From Chloroflexota bacterium (lineage in GTDB: Bacteria; Chloroflexota; Anaerolineae; Aggregatilineales; J027), in assembly GCA_003697365.1 (NCBI GenBank), contig RFGP01000063.1, forward strand, positions 1-44,725: a stretch of 44,725 nt of DNA. Reading direction: 5' to 3'. Made by a program: the position numbers and the translations under genes. Below, piece by piece: positions 23,820 to 32,603 of this stretch. Below the pieces are notes generated by a model that saw only the letters and a list, made by a program, of their open reading frames with translations, ran no database searches and was not told the origin of the DNA. Every line of letters begins with the position of its first letter. Position 1 is the stretch's first letter.

Positions 23820-24968
23820 TTATCCTTCAATGTTCCCCAAAACAGATAAGATTTCATTAGCATATATTTTACGTCTATGTGGCCATAAATCGGTAATGCG
23901 TGCAAGCTCGTCATGAGAAGCGGGAGCAGAATAAGCTAGTGCCCAAAGGGCATCTCTAGGCAGAATAATATCGCTTTCAACCCCTCGTTCAGCGGCTTTG
24001 TGTTTACGCCATTGATGAAGCAGTTGGTAACGTACCAACACTTGTTCATCAGGCCTTGATATATTAGCAGGTGGCAAAGGCACAGGGTCAGAGAGACTTT
24101 GCAAAATCACCCGTAAAAGTGCTTTTGCATAGCGCTGTAACAAAGTTCGAGACACATTTTGCACTTGCATCATTTCATCATAATTGCGTGGGGATGCTTC
24201 GGCGATCGCGATCATCTCCTGATCTTGCATGATTTTGAATGGTGGTGTATCACGCTGCATAGCCTTTTTCTCGCGCCAGATGTATAAAGCACGTAAGTGC
24301 TTGAGCCCTTGCTCAGACAAATATTGTGCGGCACGTATACGCCAAAATCCTTCTGGGTCAAATTCTTTGAGTGGAATAATAGTTTTCGTCAATTGCTGAA
24401 AATATTCATTCGCTTCTTCCCAATAGCCAGAAGCAATCAATTGTTCTCGCATTATATCTCGCAAATCAAGAAGGTAATGGGTGTCATATTGTGCATAAGC
24501 TAGTTTCTCTGCAGATAATGGGCGCTTCGACCAATCAGATTGTTGATAACGCTTATTGAGCTTTATGCCAAACTGAGAACGCAATATTGAGGCAAGTCCA
24601 ACTTTGGGCCAACCTAAGGTTCTTGCTGCAATGTAAGTATCAAAAATATTGTTAAACTCAAAACCGTAATCACGTCGTAATGCTCCTATATCTGCTTCTG
24701 CAGCATGAAAAACGATTTCAATATGAGGAGCAGAAAATACAGCCTCAAGTGGTGCGAGATCGTCTATACTCAATGGGTCAATAATAAAATCTTTAACACA
24801 CTCACTTTGACGAACCGAAAGCTGAATCAAACATACACGCCCATGATAAGCATATAGGCTATTTGACTCAGTGTCACAAGCAATAATAGACTTATTCAAT
24901 AAAAAAGTAACTAAATCTTGCAACTCTGTATTAGTAACAATAAGTTGTGCAGGTGATGGTTTTCGCAT
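23820..24968 (-). CDS. rnd: Ribonuclease D (3'-5' exonuclease with two HRDC domains)
   Basis: 382 residues. The DEDDy exonuclease domain (about 8-185) shows D-T-E in ACDTESNSLYAY and the terminal Y-x3-D in YAQYDTHYLL. Two HRDC helical domains follow (about 213-290, LRALYIWREKKA; and about 312-378, LLHQWRKHKAAERG), as in E. coli RNase D. It trims 3' ends of tRNA precursors and other stable RNAs. It is flanked by corA (13-nt gap) and the beta-CASP nuclease (2-nt gap). Confidence 0.93.
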   Translation of the reverse strand: MRKPSPAQLIVTNTELQDLVTFLLNKSIIACDTESNSLYAYHGRVCLIQLSVRQSECVKDFIIDPLSIDDLAPLEAVFSAPHIEIVFHAAEADIGALRRDYGFEFNNIFDTYIAARTLGWPKVGLASILRSQFGIKLNKRYQQSDWSKRPLSAEKLAYAQYDTHYLLDLRDIMREQLIASGYWEEANEYFQQLTKTIIPLKEFDPEGFWRIRAAQYLSEQGLKHLRALYIWREKKAMQRDTPPFKIMQDQEMIAIAEASPRNYDEMMQVQNVSRTLLQRYAKALLRVILQSLSDPVPLPPANISRPDEQVLVRYQLLHQWRKHKAAERGVESDIILPRDALWALAYSAPASHDELARITDLWPHRRKIYANEILSVLGNIEG

Positions 24969-24981
24969 AATTCACCTTTAT

Positions 24982-25899
24982 TTATAGCCATCCCCGACGA
25001 TAAAAAATAAATAACATTCCCAAAGCCATTGTTAACATAGTCATCATAATTAACCCAAACGCAATCGGCGAGTCTTGCAGAGGAAGCATAACATTCATGC
25101 CATAAATTCCACTCACCAATGTAAGCGGCATCATGATAACAGAGATAACGGTCAAAATTCGCATAATGTCATTAGTATATAAATTCGCCAATGTATTTGC
25201 GGTTTCAGCCAAGCCTTGCACCACTTCACCATGATACATGATCAAGTCAGTGGCTTTATTCAAGTGGTCTAAAATATCGCCAAAATACACATCTAATTCA
25301 TCACGAATAAAGGCACGTTCCACTTGTTCCAAGCTTTGTAATATAGCAACCTGTGGCTGTACAATACGCCGCAAAGAAATAATGTCACGGCGTATAATCG
25401 CAAGCTCTTCAACAATACGGCGCTCTTTGTCTATGAAAATATCTTCTTCCAAGCTACGAATATTAGCATCAATTTTGTATAGCATAGGAAACAAATAGTC
25501 GACTAAATGATCTATAACGCCATAAAAAATTTTACTAGCGCCCCGACTCATATACTGTTCACGTACAGCAGGGTCATTTTTACAGCTTTCAAAAAAGTGC
25601 TCAAGCGCCTTTAGTTTTCCATCATGTGCTGTAATTAAATAACCACTCCCTACGAAAATATCAACCTCAGAAGGACGGCTAATTCGGCGCACCGGATCCC
25701 AGATAGGAAATTGCATTACGACGAATAGATAATCATCATATTCATCAAGTTTGGGGCGTTCAATTGTAGACATCAAGTCTTCCAAATCAAGCGGGTGGAA
25801 GTGAGGATATTCTTGACGCAGATATTCCACATCTTCCCAAGTAGTATTCACAATATTTGTCCATGTAACTCGCTTGTATTGAATTAACTCAATCGCCAT
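24982..25899 (-). CDS. corA: CorA-family Mg2+/Co2+ channel
   Basis: 305 residues. A long cytoplasmic alpha/beta funnel and stalk helix precede two C-terminal membrane helices, with the signature YGMN (in SGIYGMNVMLP) at the end of the first. The second helix ends in FYRRGWL. The protein forms a pentameric magnesium channel. It belongs to the queG-to-SDR transcription unit; a 43-nt gap separates it from queG. Confidence 0.94.
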   Translation of the reverse strand: MAIELIQYKRVTWTNIVNTTWEDVEYLRQEYPHFHPLDLEDLMSTIERPKLDEYDDYLFVVMQFPIWDPVRRISRPSEVDIFVGSGYLITAHDGKLKALEHFFESCKNDPAVREQYMSRGASKIFYGVIDHLVDYLFPMLYKIDANIRSLEEDIFIDKERRIVEELAIIRRDIISLRRIVQPQVAILQSLEQVERAFIRDELDVYFGDILDHLNKATDLIMYHGEVVQGLAETANTLANLYTNDIMRILTVISVIMMPLTLVSGIYGMNVMLPLQDSPIAFGLIMMTMLTMALGMLFIFYRRGWL

Positions 25900-25942
25900 G
25901 CATCTGATTATCCTCGTAATTTTTCGTTATTAAACATTGTCA

Positions 25943-26989
25943 TTATAGCTGACTAAGTGCCCAAGCGGCATGTTCTTGAATCAAAGGTGATGGATCATCC
26001 AACAATCTTTTAAGTGGTGCAGAGAACATTGGCAATTTAGAATTCCCCGCAGCAATGCAAGCATTTCTAACCAAACGTTCGCGTTTAATCCGAAAAATGG
26101 GTGTCTTCTGAAAACGTTCAGCAAATGCATCATCATTGAGCGCCAATAGTTCAGCTAATGGTGGGGCTATCGTATCAGCGCTATGCGGAAAAAACGAGGG
26201 TTCATACGTTTGCACGGCAAATCGGTTCCATGGGCAGACTTCTTGGCATATATCACAACCGTAAATCCAGTTGCCAATTTTTGACCTTAATTCAATAGGA
26301 ATTGACCCTTTTAGTTCAATTGTTAGATAACTAATACATCGCCTAGCATCTAATATATAAGGTTTTGGAAAGGCTTCTGTCGGGCACGCAGCCATGCAGC
26401 GCGTACATTTTCCGCACATTGTTTCACGATGCGGTTGATCGTATTCATGATCATCAAAGCGGTAAGTAGTTAAGATTTCACCCAAGAAAAAATAAGAGCC
26501 ACGTTTAGGATGAATGAGCATTGTATTTTTGCCTACAAAACCAAGATTAGCTTGCTGAGCATGACTGCGCTCTAAAATAGCTCCTGTGTCAACATATACA
26601 CGATAGTTGACAGGTTGTTGTATTTGAGTCTGTAACCACTCTGCCAGCTGTTTTAAGCGAGGCTGCATAACATCATGATAATCTACGCCCCAAGCATAAC
26701 TGGCAATACGCCCGCGAGTAGGATCAAATATGAGTTCTTGTGGCGGTTGTAGCGTACTATAATCTAATGCGACAATGATTAAAGATTGCACGCCATCAAG
26801 AATGATATTTAAGTCTTGCCGCCGCACACGCCGATCTTCACGCGCTAAATATTGCATTTGCCCATGCATATTGTGATCAATCCAAACCAAGTATGCATCT
26901 AAGGTAGGAGAAGGTTTTGCAGGCGTGATGCCAACCCGATTAAAGCCCAACTTAAGGGCATATTCTATCAATCGTTTCTTCAAAGTCAT
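25943..26989 (-). CDS. queG: Epoxyqueuosine reductase QueG
   Basis: 348 residues. Two [4Fe-4S] clusters come from CGKCTRCMAACP and CDICQEVCPWN. The N-terminal B12-binding part includes YRVYVDTGAILERSHAQQANLGFVGKNTMLIHP. A short C-terminal HEAT-like repeat region (LLDDPSPLIQEHAAWAL) is kept. The enzyme performs the last step of queuosine synthesis in tRNA, using cobalamin. It is the first gene of the minus-strand run ending at 20399. Confidence 0.95.
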   Translation of the reverse strand: MTLKKRLIEYALKLGFNRVGITPAKPSPTLDAYLVWIDHNMHGQMQYLAREDRRVRRQDLNIILDGVQSLIIVALDYSTLQPPQELIFDPTRGRIASYAWGVDYHDVMQPRLKQLAEWLQTQIQQPVNYRVYVDTGAILERSHAQQANLGFVGKNTMLIHPKRGSYFFLGEILTTYRFDDHEYDQPHRETMCGKCTRCMAACPTEAFPKPYILDARRCISYLTIELKGSIPIELRSKIGNWIYGCDICQEVCPWNRFAVQTYEPSFFPHSADTIAPPLAELLALNDDAFAERFQKTPIFRIKRERLVRNACIAAGNSKLPMFSAPLKRLLDDPSPLIQEHAAWALSQL

Positions 26990-27013
26990 GAGGCTACAAA
27001 TCCTTGATTAAGA

Positions 27014-27040
27014 TACAAAAAGGTCGGTGTGACCCGACCT
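27014..27040 (-). terminator. Intrinsic terminator after the sulfite-oxidase-like gene
   Basis: On the minus strand, stem AGGTCGG/CCGACCT (27034-27040 with 27021-27027) with a 6-nt loop is followed directly by TTTTTG. It separates the molybdoenzyme gene from queG. Confidence 0.8.
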
Positions 27041-27065
27041 CTAGTGATTTCTAAATTACAAATGA

Positions 27066-27725
27066 CTAGAAAAAGCCACCGCTATAGCGCTCTTCTCTCC
27101 AAACATTTGCAATATTGTTATATCCTGCATTTTCCCAGAAACCGGGGCGATCTTGCGCTGTAAATTCAAGGCCGCGAATCCACTTTCCCCCTTTCCATAA
27201 ATAGCGATCCGTGTCACTTTTTTGGCCGGGCAAAGCGCCCATCAAACCACGTAGAGGGTATCCATGTTCAGGATCAAGCGGTTTGTCATCATACTTAAAT
27301 GCTAACAAAAAATTATCTGCTAAGACTGCATCAAGTGAGGTGTTAGTAGTGTAACCAAACTCACAATGCTGGATGCAAAACTTAGCTTCAGGTTTGAGTT
27401 TGATCAATCCTTGTTCAACAAGATCGCGTACATGTACCCCTTCCCACACAGTATCAAATTTGCTCCAGCGCGTTACACAGTGCAAATCATAAACAACTTT
27501 ACGACGAGGAAGCTGCATAAACTCTTCCCATGTCCACGTTACTTCTTCCTCAACAAGACCAAAAACACGGAATGTCCAATTATCTAATGTCTCATACACA
27601 GGTACAGGCCCATAATGTAAAATAGGAAACTTCAAAGTTACTGACTGGCCGGGTGGAAGCCGCCCTTCTTGCTTCACTTTTTGCTCTAGGGCACGGCGCT
27701 CTGCATAATCTTTGAACATATTCAT
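27066..27725 (-). CDS. Sulfite-oxidase-fold molybdopterin oxidoreductase
   Basis: 219 residues. The single-domain SUOX/YedY fold has the molybdenum-ligand cysteine C83 in DLHCVTRWSKFD and the pterin-binding GYPLRGLMGALPGQK region (with PLDPEHGYPLR). The closing GFWENAGYNN and NVWREERY match the YuiH/sulfite-oxidase-like family. It has no signal peptide or membrane segment, so it should be cytoplasmic. A second in-frame ATG two codons in is equally possible; AAGGAT sits just before both. The physiological substrate is unknown. Confidence 0.88.
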   Translation of the reverse strand: MNMFKDYAERRALEQKVKQEGRLPPGQSVTLKFPILHYGPVPVYETLDNWTFRVFGLVEEEVTWTWEEFMQLPRRKVVYDLHCVTRWSKFDTVWEGVHVRDLVEQGLIKLKPEAKFCIQHCEFGYTTNTSLDAVLADNFLLAFKYDDKPLDPEHGYPLRGLMGALPGQKSDTDRYLWKGGKWIRGLEFTAQDRPGFWENAGYNNIANVWREERYSGGFF

Positions 27726-27925
27726 TTATCCTTTGCTTGACAACTTGTGCAATATATTTAATCTTACCCCACCAACATTGATGTAATCTTAACGCAGAAC
27801 TTTACTTGGTTGTGTATATTTTTTGGCAAACAACATCCACACACTAGGAAAGCCCACTATCCATCGCTACAATACCGACGTTCAAAATATCAAAATTAAG
27901 CACAAACTATGAGGAATTATCTATC

Positions 27926-29089
27926 ATGACAGAAAGACGTGGACTTAACCGTTCTCAACTTATCGCTACGGGCATTGGCATAGTAATCTCGTCTATCTTT
28001 ATTATTACTCTTGTCTTTCCACGAGCAGGCTTGTCTACACAAACCGTTGATACATTGGATAACGAAGATACTTCATCTTTTCAAGTACGTTCAGCATTAG
28101 AAGGCATTGAAAATACTCGCCCTTATGTGCATCCTACGGGGCTATTTCAATCCTATCAGCCAGCTAGCCCCGCTTGGCAAATTTTAACGAGTGACACAAA
28201 TTTTGTGGTTGTTGGTGATCGCCAAGTCGTTGAAGCGCGTTTTCGAGGAAATCAAAGCTGCGGTGTCATCCACTTTATTGTTGAAACAAATGCACCCAAT
28301 AGCATTGATGAACTGAACAACAGCTTAAATACGGATTACTTCAATGTGGCTTGGGGCAGTTATGGGGCATGGGAATTACTCAACCGTGAAATCGACGGAG
28401 ACCGTATTGTGGCCGAATTCAGTTTACGACAACCTGCTGATTTTGGAACACTTTGCCCCGAAAAATATCATGCCCGAACGGTGAGTTGGCTGGCAAATGG
28501 ATTAACCCATCATGTTCGTATGGTCGTGCGAGAAGAAGACAAAGACGCTTTAGAACGCTTAGAGCAACTATTAGTCCCCACTTTGGTTAGCTATCCTAAC
28601 AACATTGCCACTGTTGATAATGCATGGCGCGTACAAACAAGCACTGATCAAACTTATTTTGTTGTGATCCCTCAAACGTGGGGACGCGATCCGCTTTCAA
28701 CTTCTGATCGCCTTATTTATACAGACAATATCCGCTTTCAGTTAACAACAGAGAAGTTTGAGAACACCCCGCTAGCAGATGAAACAGCAGCTAGAGATTG
28801 GGTTGTTGCCAATACACCATCCAATGCTGAAATTCTGAGCAGCCGCACAGTACAACAACCTTATGCCATCGGCTATCAGTTTAGCTATCGTTTCACCAAT
28901 TCTGAAGGCGAGAGTACAAGCGGCATTTTTGTTCTGCTCAATGATGCCGACAATGTACTCTATACAGGTGATATGCGTGTAGCAGATGTTGATGTTGATC
29001 TACTTGAAACAAGCCCTGAGGAAATCGAGCTTACCATTGATGTGCGAGAAGTGGCAAATGCCATCACAGTGATGGCACCTCTCTCATGA
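27926..29089 (+). CDS. Unknown protein with N-terminal membrane anchor
   Basis: 387 residues. An Arg-rich start is followed by one hydrophobic helix (about 13-32), then about 350 extracytoplasmic residues. The outer part seems to hold two similar beta-rich halves, each containing AWQILTSDTNFVVV-like or AWRVQTSTDQTYFVV-like strands (around residues 75-90 and 220-235), so an internal duplication is possible. There are two cysteines (in NQSCGVIHF and GTLCPEK) in the first half that could form a disulfide. I do not recognise a family. GAGGAA precedes the ATG. It converges on the membrane protein gene at 29105. Confidence 0.7.
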   Translation: MTERRGLNRSQLIATGIGIVISSIFIITLVFPRAGLSTQTVDTLDNEDTSSFQVRSALEGIENTRPYVHPTGLFQSYQPASPAWQILTSDTNFVVVGDRQVVEARFRGNQSCGVIHFIVETNAPNSIDELNNSLNTDYFNVAWGSYGAWELLNREIDGDRIVAEFSLRQPADFGTLCPEKYHARTVSWLANGLTHHVRMVVREEDKDALERLEQLLVPTLVSYPNNIATVDNAWRVQTSTDQTYFVVIPQTWGRDPLSTSDRLIYTDNIRFQLTTEKFENTPLADETAARDWVVANTPSNAEILSSRTVQQPYAIGYQFSYRFTNSEGESTSGIFVLLNDADNVLYTGDMRVADVDVDLLETSPEEIELTIDVREVANAITVMAPLS

Positions 29090-29097
29090 AAGACAAT

Positions 29098-29140
29098 CTG
29101 GGGGTCAGGGATAAGGCACTGGCCCCAGTCTCACTTTTTT
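29098..29140 (+). terminator. Possible terminator after the unknown anchored protein
   Basis: 29098-29108 pairs with 29119-29128 (10 pairs with one bulged G and one wobble), followed by TCTCACTTTTTT. The T-run begins about six bases late, and the hairpin lies inside the end of the convergent gene, so this is only moderately supported. Confidence 0.4.
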
Positions 29141-31024
29141 CTCCACTACATCCTGACCGCTAACTCTCATAATATCATCAGGATGAATTGCTTGAATGGA
29201 TAGTGTCCACTCAACGGGCATAGATACAGGGGGTAAAGGCAACAAAATTACATCGTGAATGACATCTTCATTTTGCCAACAAGTAGATAGATAGTTGCCT
29301 TGCTGCGGATACCATCGTAATGGTTCTGATGTGACATCGCCATCTTGCTCATTATAAGCCTCTGCAAGAAGTTCAAATTGATAAGGCCGCTCCGTAGGAA
29401 CATCGCCATTCCAAACAAGCTCTAGTGTGATTGTTTGGTTTGATGGATCCGCAATGTAGCGATACCCCTCTAGTTCAAAAGCGCCTTCATACTGTTCACT
29501 GTCGAAACGCGCATCAACATCTATGAGTGGCAAGTGTGCAATTTGGGGCACGTCTTGACGTGGCCCTTCAACAGGTGGAGTCATATCAAAACGCACAACA
29601 GGCAACACTGTTCCCATCACCACAACAGTCATCAATTGAGCAACTAGTAGAGGATAGTCCCATCGTGCTGATTGTTCTGAAAGATAATTAATGCCCATTA
29701 AAAGTAAGAAAGGCACTAAAAATAGCCAAATTCGAGCAGATTCAGCACGAGTAATGCCTGAAATATCCAATACAACAACAGTGGCTAACCATGCCAAAAC
29801 AAGAATGTCTACTTGATTAAGTGGCGCATTACGCTGCCAATGCTGAAAAACCTTCCAAACTCCGACCACGCCAAGAGCGACAAGCGGCCAACCTGCAAAC
29901 ATCAACATATCGTAGACATGCAAAACAAGCCAAACCCAGTAGTTACGCTCAATATCAAGGTGTTGATCAAAAGTTACAGCAAGTAGATCAAAAGGTGTAT
30001 TCCCACTGTACAGCCAAAAGATGAACCAAATACTCGTTAACCCTATACCAAAATAGATACCAACAGCTATTGGCCATGTCCAATGACGAGTTTTACGTTC
30101 GATAAAATACCAATACGCTAGGGTATAAAATCCTAATAAGCCTAACACGGGCAACACCGCAAAGTTCAGGAATGTCATCCACGACATTAAAACACCTGAT
30201 AAAAATATCCATATAGGCATATTAAATTGGAGTCCGCGTAATAGCGTACTAAATGTTAACAGGGCAAGCAGAGGGTAGAGCGTGTTCCATGTGGGGGCAA
30301 AAAGCAATAAGGAAGGCACTAGCGGCCACCACATCGCAAGGCGCAAGGCCAATTGTTTTGTTGCCCCCAACTGCTTGGCTACCGCAAAAATTGGCAATAC
30401 AGCAAAAGCTGCCCAAAGCGGCATGAGCATTCCAATTCCAGCGCTCACAATTTCCCCACGCGAGTACTCCATTACTGGTAGGGTCGTGCATTGATAAGCG
30501 CGAAGAAAGCGACTCGTCGGCTTTGATATGGGGGTAATCGGATCAGTAGCTTCAGCTATCCAATAATGAACGAGTGCTTTACCCGGCGGGCTGGTTGTAA
30601 AATGGGTGATAGTTAGGTCATTGGCTTCGCGCATAATGTCTGGCCAACGTTCTAAGGAATGATGTACCCCTTCCTCAGCTAAAAAGCGCGTTGCAACAGT
30701 GCTAGCTCCTGTTTGAACAGGTGAAACTGTGTGCGAAAAAAGCATAAAAAAAGGATCATTACGCACATTCTGTATGCCTAAACACAGTACAAAACCGCCT
30801 AATATTGCCCAAAGAAGCCCTAGTTTGATGTTTATACGTTCTCGTAATTGCCATGTACCGATACCATATATCAGCACGAGAACAAACAACACACCAATAG
30901 CCGACCAATTTTGAGGTGCAGCATATGGCCATTGCCATCCCCAGCCACCGCGCAGTTGTGGCAATATATCAAACCAAAGTAGAGCAAGAAACAGTATGGT
31001 AAAACCGAGTACCCATTTCCGCAT
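29105..31024 (-). CDS. Polytopic membrane protein, GT-C glycosyltransferase-like
   Basis: 639 residues. I count about 11-13 membrane helices up to residue ~490, then a soluble beta-rich C-terminal domain of about 150 residues (ending LGPVPYP). The first outer loop contains TTSPPGKALVHYW, resembling the HPPG-type loop of PMT/ArnT-like GT-C enzymes, which use lipid-linked sugar donors. That makes a membrane glycosyltransferase the best guess, but an acidic catalytic pair is not obvious. It converges on the previous gene and precedes no obvious glycan locus. Confidence 0.6.
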   Translation of the reverse strand: MRKWVLGFTILFLALLWFDILPQLRGGWGWQWPYAAPQNWSAIGVLFVLVLIYGIGTWQLRERINIKLGLLWAILGGFVLCLGIQNVRNDPFFMLFSHTVSPVQTGASTVATRFLAEEGVHHSLERWPDIMREANDLTITHFTTSPPGKALVHYWIAEATDPITPISKPTSRFLRAYQCTTLPVMEYSRGEIVSAGIGMLMPLWAAFAVLPIFAVAKQLGATKQLALRLAMWWPLVPSLLLFAPTWNTLYPLLALLTFSTLLRGLQFNMPIWIFLSGVLMSWMTFLNFAVLPVLGLLGFYTLAYWYFIERKTRHWTWPIAVGIYFGIGLTSIWFIFWLYSGNTPFDLLAVTFDQHLDIERNYWVWLVLHVYDMLMFAGWPLVALGVVGVWKVFQHWQRNAPLNQVDILVLAWLATVVVLDISGITRAESARIWLFLVPFLLLMGINYLSEQSARWDYPLLVAQLMTVVVMGTVLPVVRFDMTPPVEGPRQDVPQIAHLPLIDVDARFDSEQYEGAFELEGYRYIADPSNQTITLELVWNGDVPTERPYQFELLAEAYNEQDGDVTSEPLRWYPQQGNYLSTCWQNEDVIHDVILLPLPPVSMPVEWTLSIQAIHPDDIMRVSGQDVVEKKVRLGPVPYP

Positions 31025-31079
31025 AGTTATCTATCTATCCGCAAAACCATGTATAAAATAGGGAGCAAGTGTAGCGAGT

Positions 31080-31994
31080 TTAGAGGGCCGTTTCAATAAC
31101 ATGAACAACAATGTGGTGTATCGCTTGGCTGCCGTCAGGTTTGGGGTGCTGTTGTCGTAAATATTGGGTGAAGCCTCGTTCATCAGTTGCACGTACTGCG
31201 ATCTGATAGCTACCCGCTATTGGCGGTTGCCATTCAACAGACCATTTTATCGCAGCAAAAGGATATGAGGCTGGATATAGCAATGTGGGCATCCAACCAC
31301 GTTCATTGATATTTACTTCAACTTTTGTGATGCGCCTACCTCCAGCGAAAGCAATGCCTTCAATTTGAATTGTACGAGAGGCAATACGTGCTTGATGATG
31401 TGGAGATAAAATAATCGCGTGAGTTTGCACAATTCCGCGTGGTGACCACCCTAACCGTTCCCAATCATCTTGTTCGTAACTATCAGTAAACTCGATGCGG
31501 GTAATCCATTTGGGCATTTTATAATCATATACAAAAGGAACAATGAGTCGCGCAGGGTAACCATGCTCAGAGGATAATGTTTCTCTATTCATCTTCAAAG
31601 CCAATAAAGTTTGAGCATGAGACAGAAATTCCAACTCAATGCGCACCATACGCCCATCTGCACTATAAATATTTGCATAACGTGCTTTTGAAGAAACATG
31701 AAGTTTATCAAGTAAATAGTTAAATGGGATGCCTTCCCATCGAGCTGTGCCAAAGAAGCGGCCACCTGTGGGATTGGCAATGGACATAAGCGTTTGGATA
31801 CGTTCTGATTGTGGTAAAGAAACTAATTCTTGATATGAAAAAGTGTTCGGCTGTTGCACAAGTCCCCCCATATGCAAAGACCAACTTGTGGTACTTACAT
31901 TTGGCGGAGATACATCGTAAGGGATAAAGAATTGCTCAATAGGTGTGATCTGTGGTAACGAAGAGCGCCCTAAGAGAAATGTACGTCGATTCAT
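31080..31994 (-). CDS. Sulfite-oxidase-fold protein lacking the molybdenum-ligand cysteine
   Basis: 304 residues. The molybdopterin domain is followed by a SUOX dimerisation-like beta domain (about 185-300). Where active relatives read CISNPVGG, this one reads SIANPTGG: S71 (codon TCC at 31782-31784) replaces the cysteine that binds molybdenum. The following GTARWEGIP, EHGYPARLIVPF and the KMPKWITRIEF stretch are conserved. The N-terminus MNRRTFLLG looks like a twin-arginine motif, but no hydrophobic stretch follows, so export is doubtful. It may be an inactive, altered or scaffold member. It overlaps the preceding gene by 4 nt (ATGA). Confidence 0.82.
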   Translation of the reverse strand: MNRRTFLLGRSSLPQITPIEQFFIPYDVSPPNVSTTSWSLHMGGLVQQPNTFSYQELVSLPQSERIQTLMSIANPTGGRFFGTARWEGIPFNYLLDKLHVSSKARYANIYSADGRMVRIELEFLSHAQTLLALKMNRETLSSEHGYPARLIVPFVYDYKMPKWITRIEFTDSYEQDDWERLGWSPRGIVQTHAIILSPHHQARIASRTIQIEGIAFAGGRRITKVEVNINERGWMPTLLYPASYPFAAIKWSVEWQPPIAGSYQIAVRATDERGFTQYLRQQHPKPDGSQAIHHIVVHVIETAL

Positions 31995-32524
31995 CTGTTT
32001 ATGCTTGCCGAACGAATTAGTAAGCCGCGTACTATGACAGCCATTCCTAACATCATCAGCAAAATGCCGACTACTGTTTCCTGAAAATCAGCGATAGATT
32101 GTGTATCTAATAGTAGGCTTATACTCACGCCAGCGATACCACTACCCAGCACAAATGCTGCAGAATCACGCCGCAACAATGCTCCCAACATCCAAAGAAT
32201 AGCGCCTCCTAAAGTGACTGACGGCCACCATATTGTAGCATCACCTTGTATCAATCCTAAGTTTAGCAATGTGAAAAACACACCTCCAACCATCAATGCT
32301 ATTGAGAGCACAAATAAGCTGAAACGCGGAATACGCAATCCACGGGTGCGACGACGTGGACGACGTGGCGGGCGTGGTGGATCGCTATATTCATCAGTTG
32401 GCACTAAAGCCTGAGTTTCAGGAATAATGCCCTCAACGATATTCTCTTCTTCCTGCTGTGCTTGTTGGGCCAACTCTTGCGGTCGCACAACACGTGGGCG
32501 TGAACGAAATGGAGGTTGTTGCAT
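31991..32524 (-). CDS. Small membrane protein of unknown function
   Basis: I start at the ATG at 32522-32524 (GGAG about 10 nt upstream), giving 177 residues. An N-terminal Gln/Pro/Arg-rich cytoplasmic part with the basic run PPRPPRRPRRRTRG is followed by about four short membrane helices (near 67-88, 97-114, 120-138 and 148-166). No family recognised. Its 4-nt overlap with the Ser-substituted sulfite-oxidase-fold gene suggests the two products are made together, possibly as partners at the membrane. Confidence 0.65.
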   Translation of the reverse strand: MQQPPFRSRPRVVRPQELAQQAQQEEENIVEGIIPETQALVPTDEYSDPPRPPRRPRRRTRGLRIPRFSLFVLSIALMVGGVFFTLLNLGLIQGDATIWWPSVTLGGAILWMLGALLRRDSAAFVLGSGIAGVSISLLLDTQSIADFQETVVGILLMMLGMAVIVRGLLIRSASINR

Positions 32525-32574
32525 AGGAATACATTCTCCACGCAAATAAGGGTTTGTTTAGCATATTTTACACT

Positions 32575-32580
32575 ATTATA
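32575..32580 (-). promoter_or_regulatory. Possible -10 box upstream of the small membrane protein gene
   Basis: A TATAAT on the minus strand about 50 nt before the gene start, with only a poor -35 match (AGCAAT 17 nt upstream). Confidence 0.3.
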
Positions 32581-32603
32581 TCTGTTAATACAGAAGTATT
32601 GCT

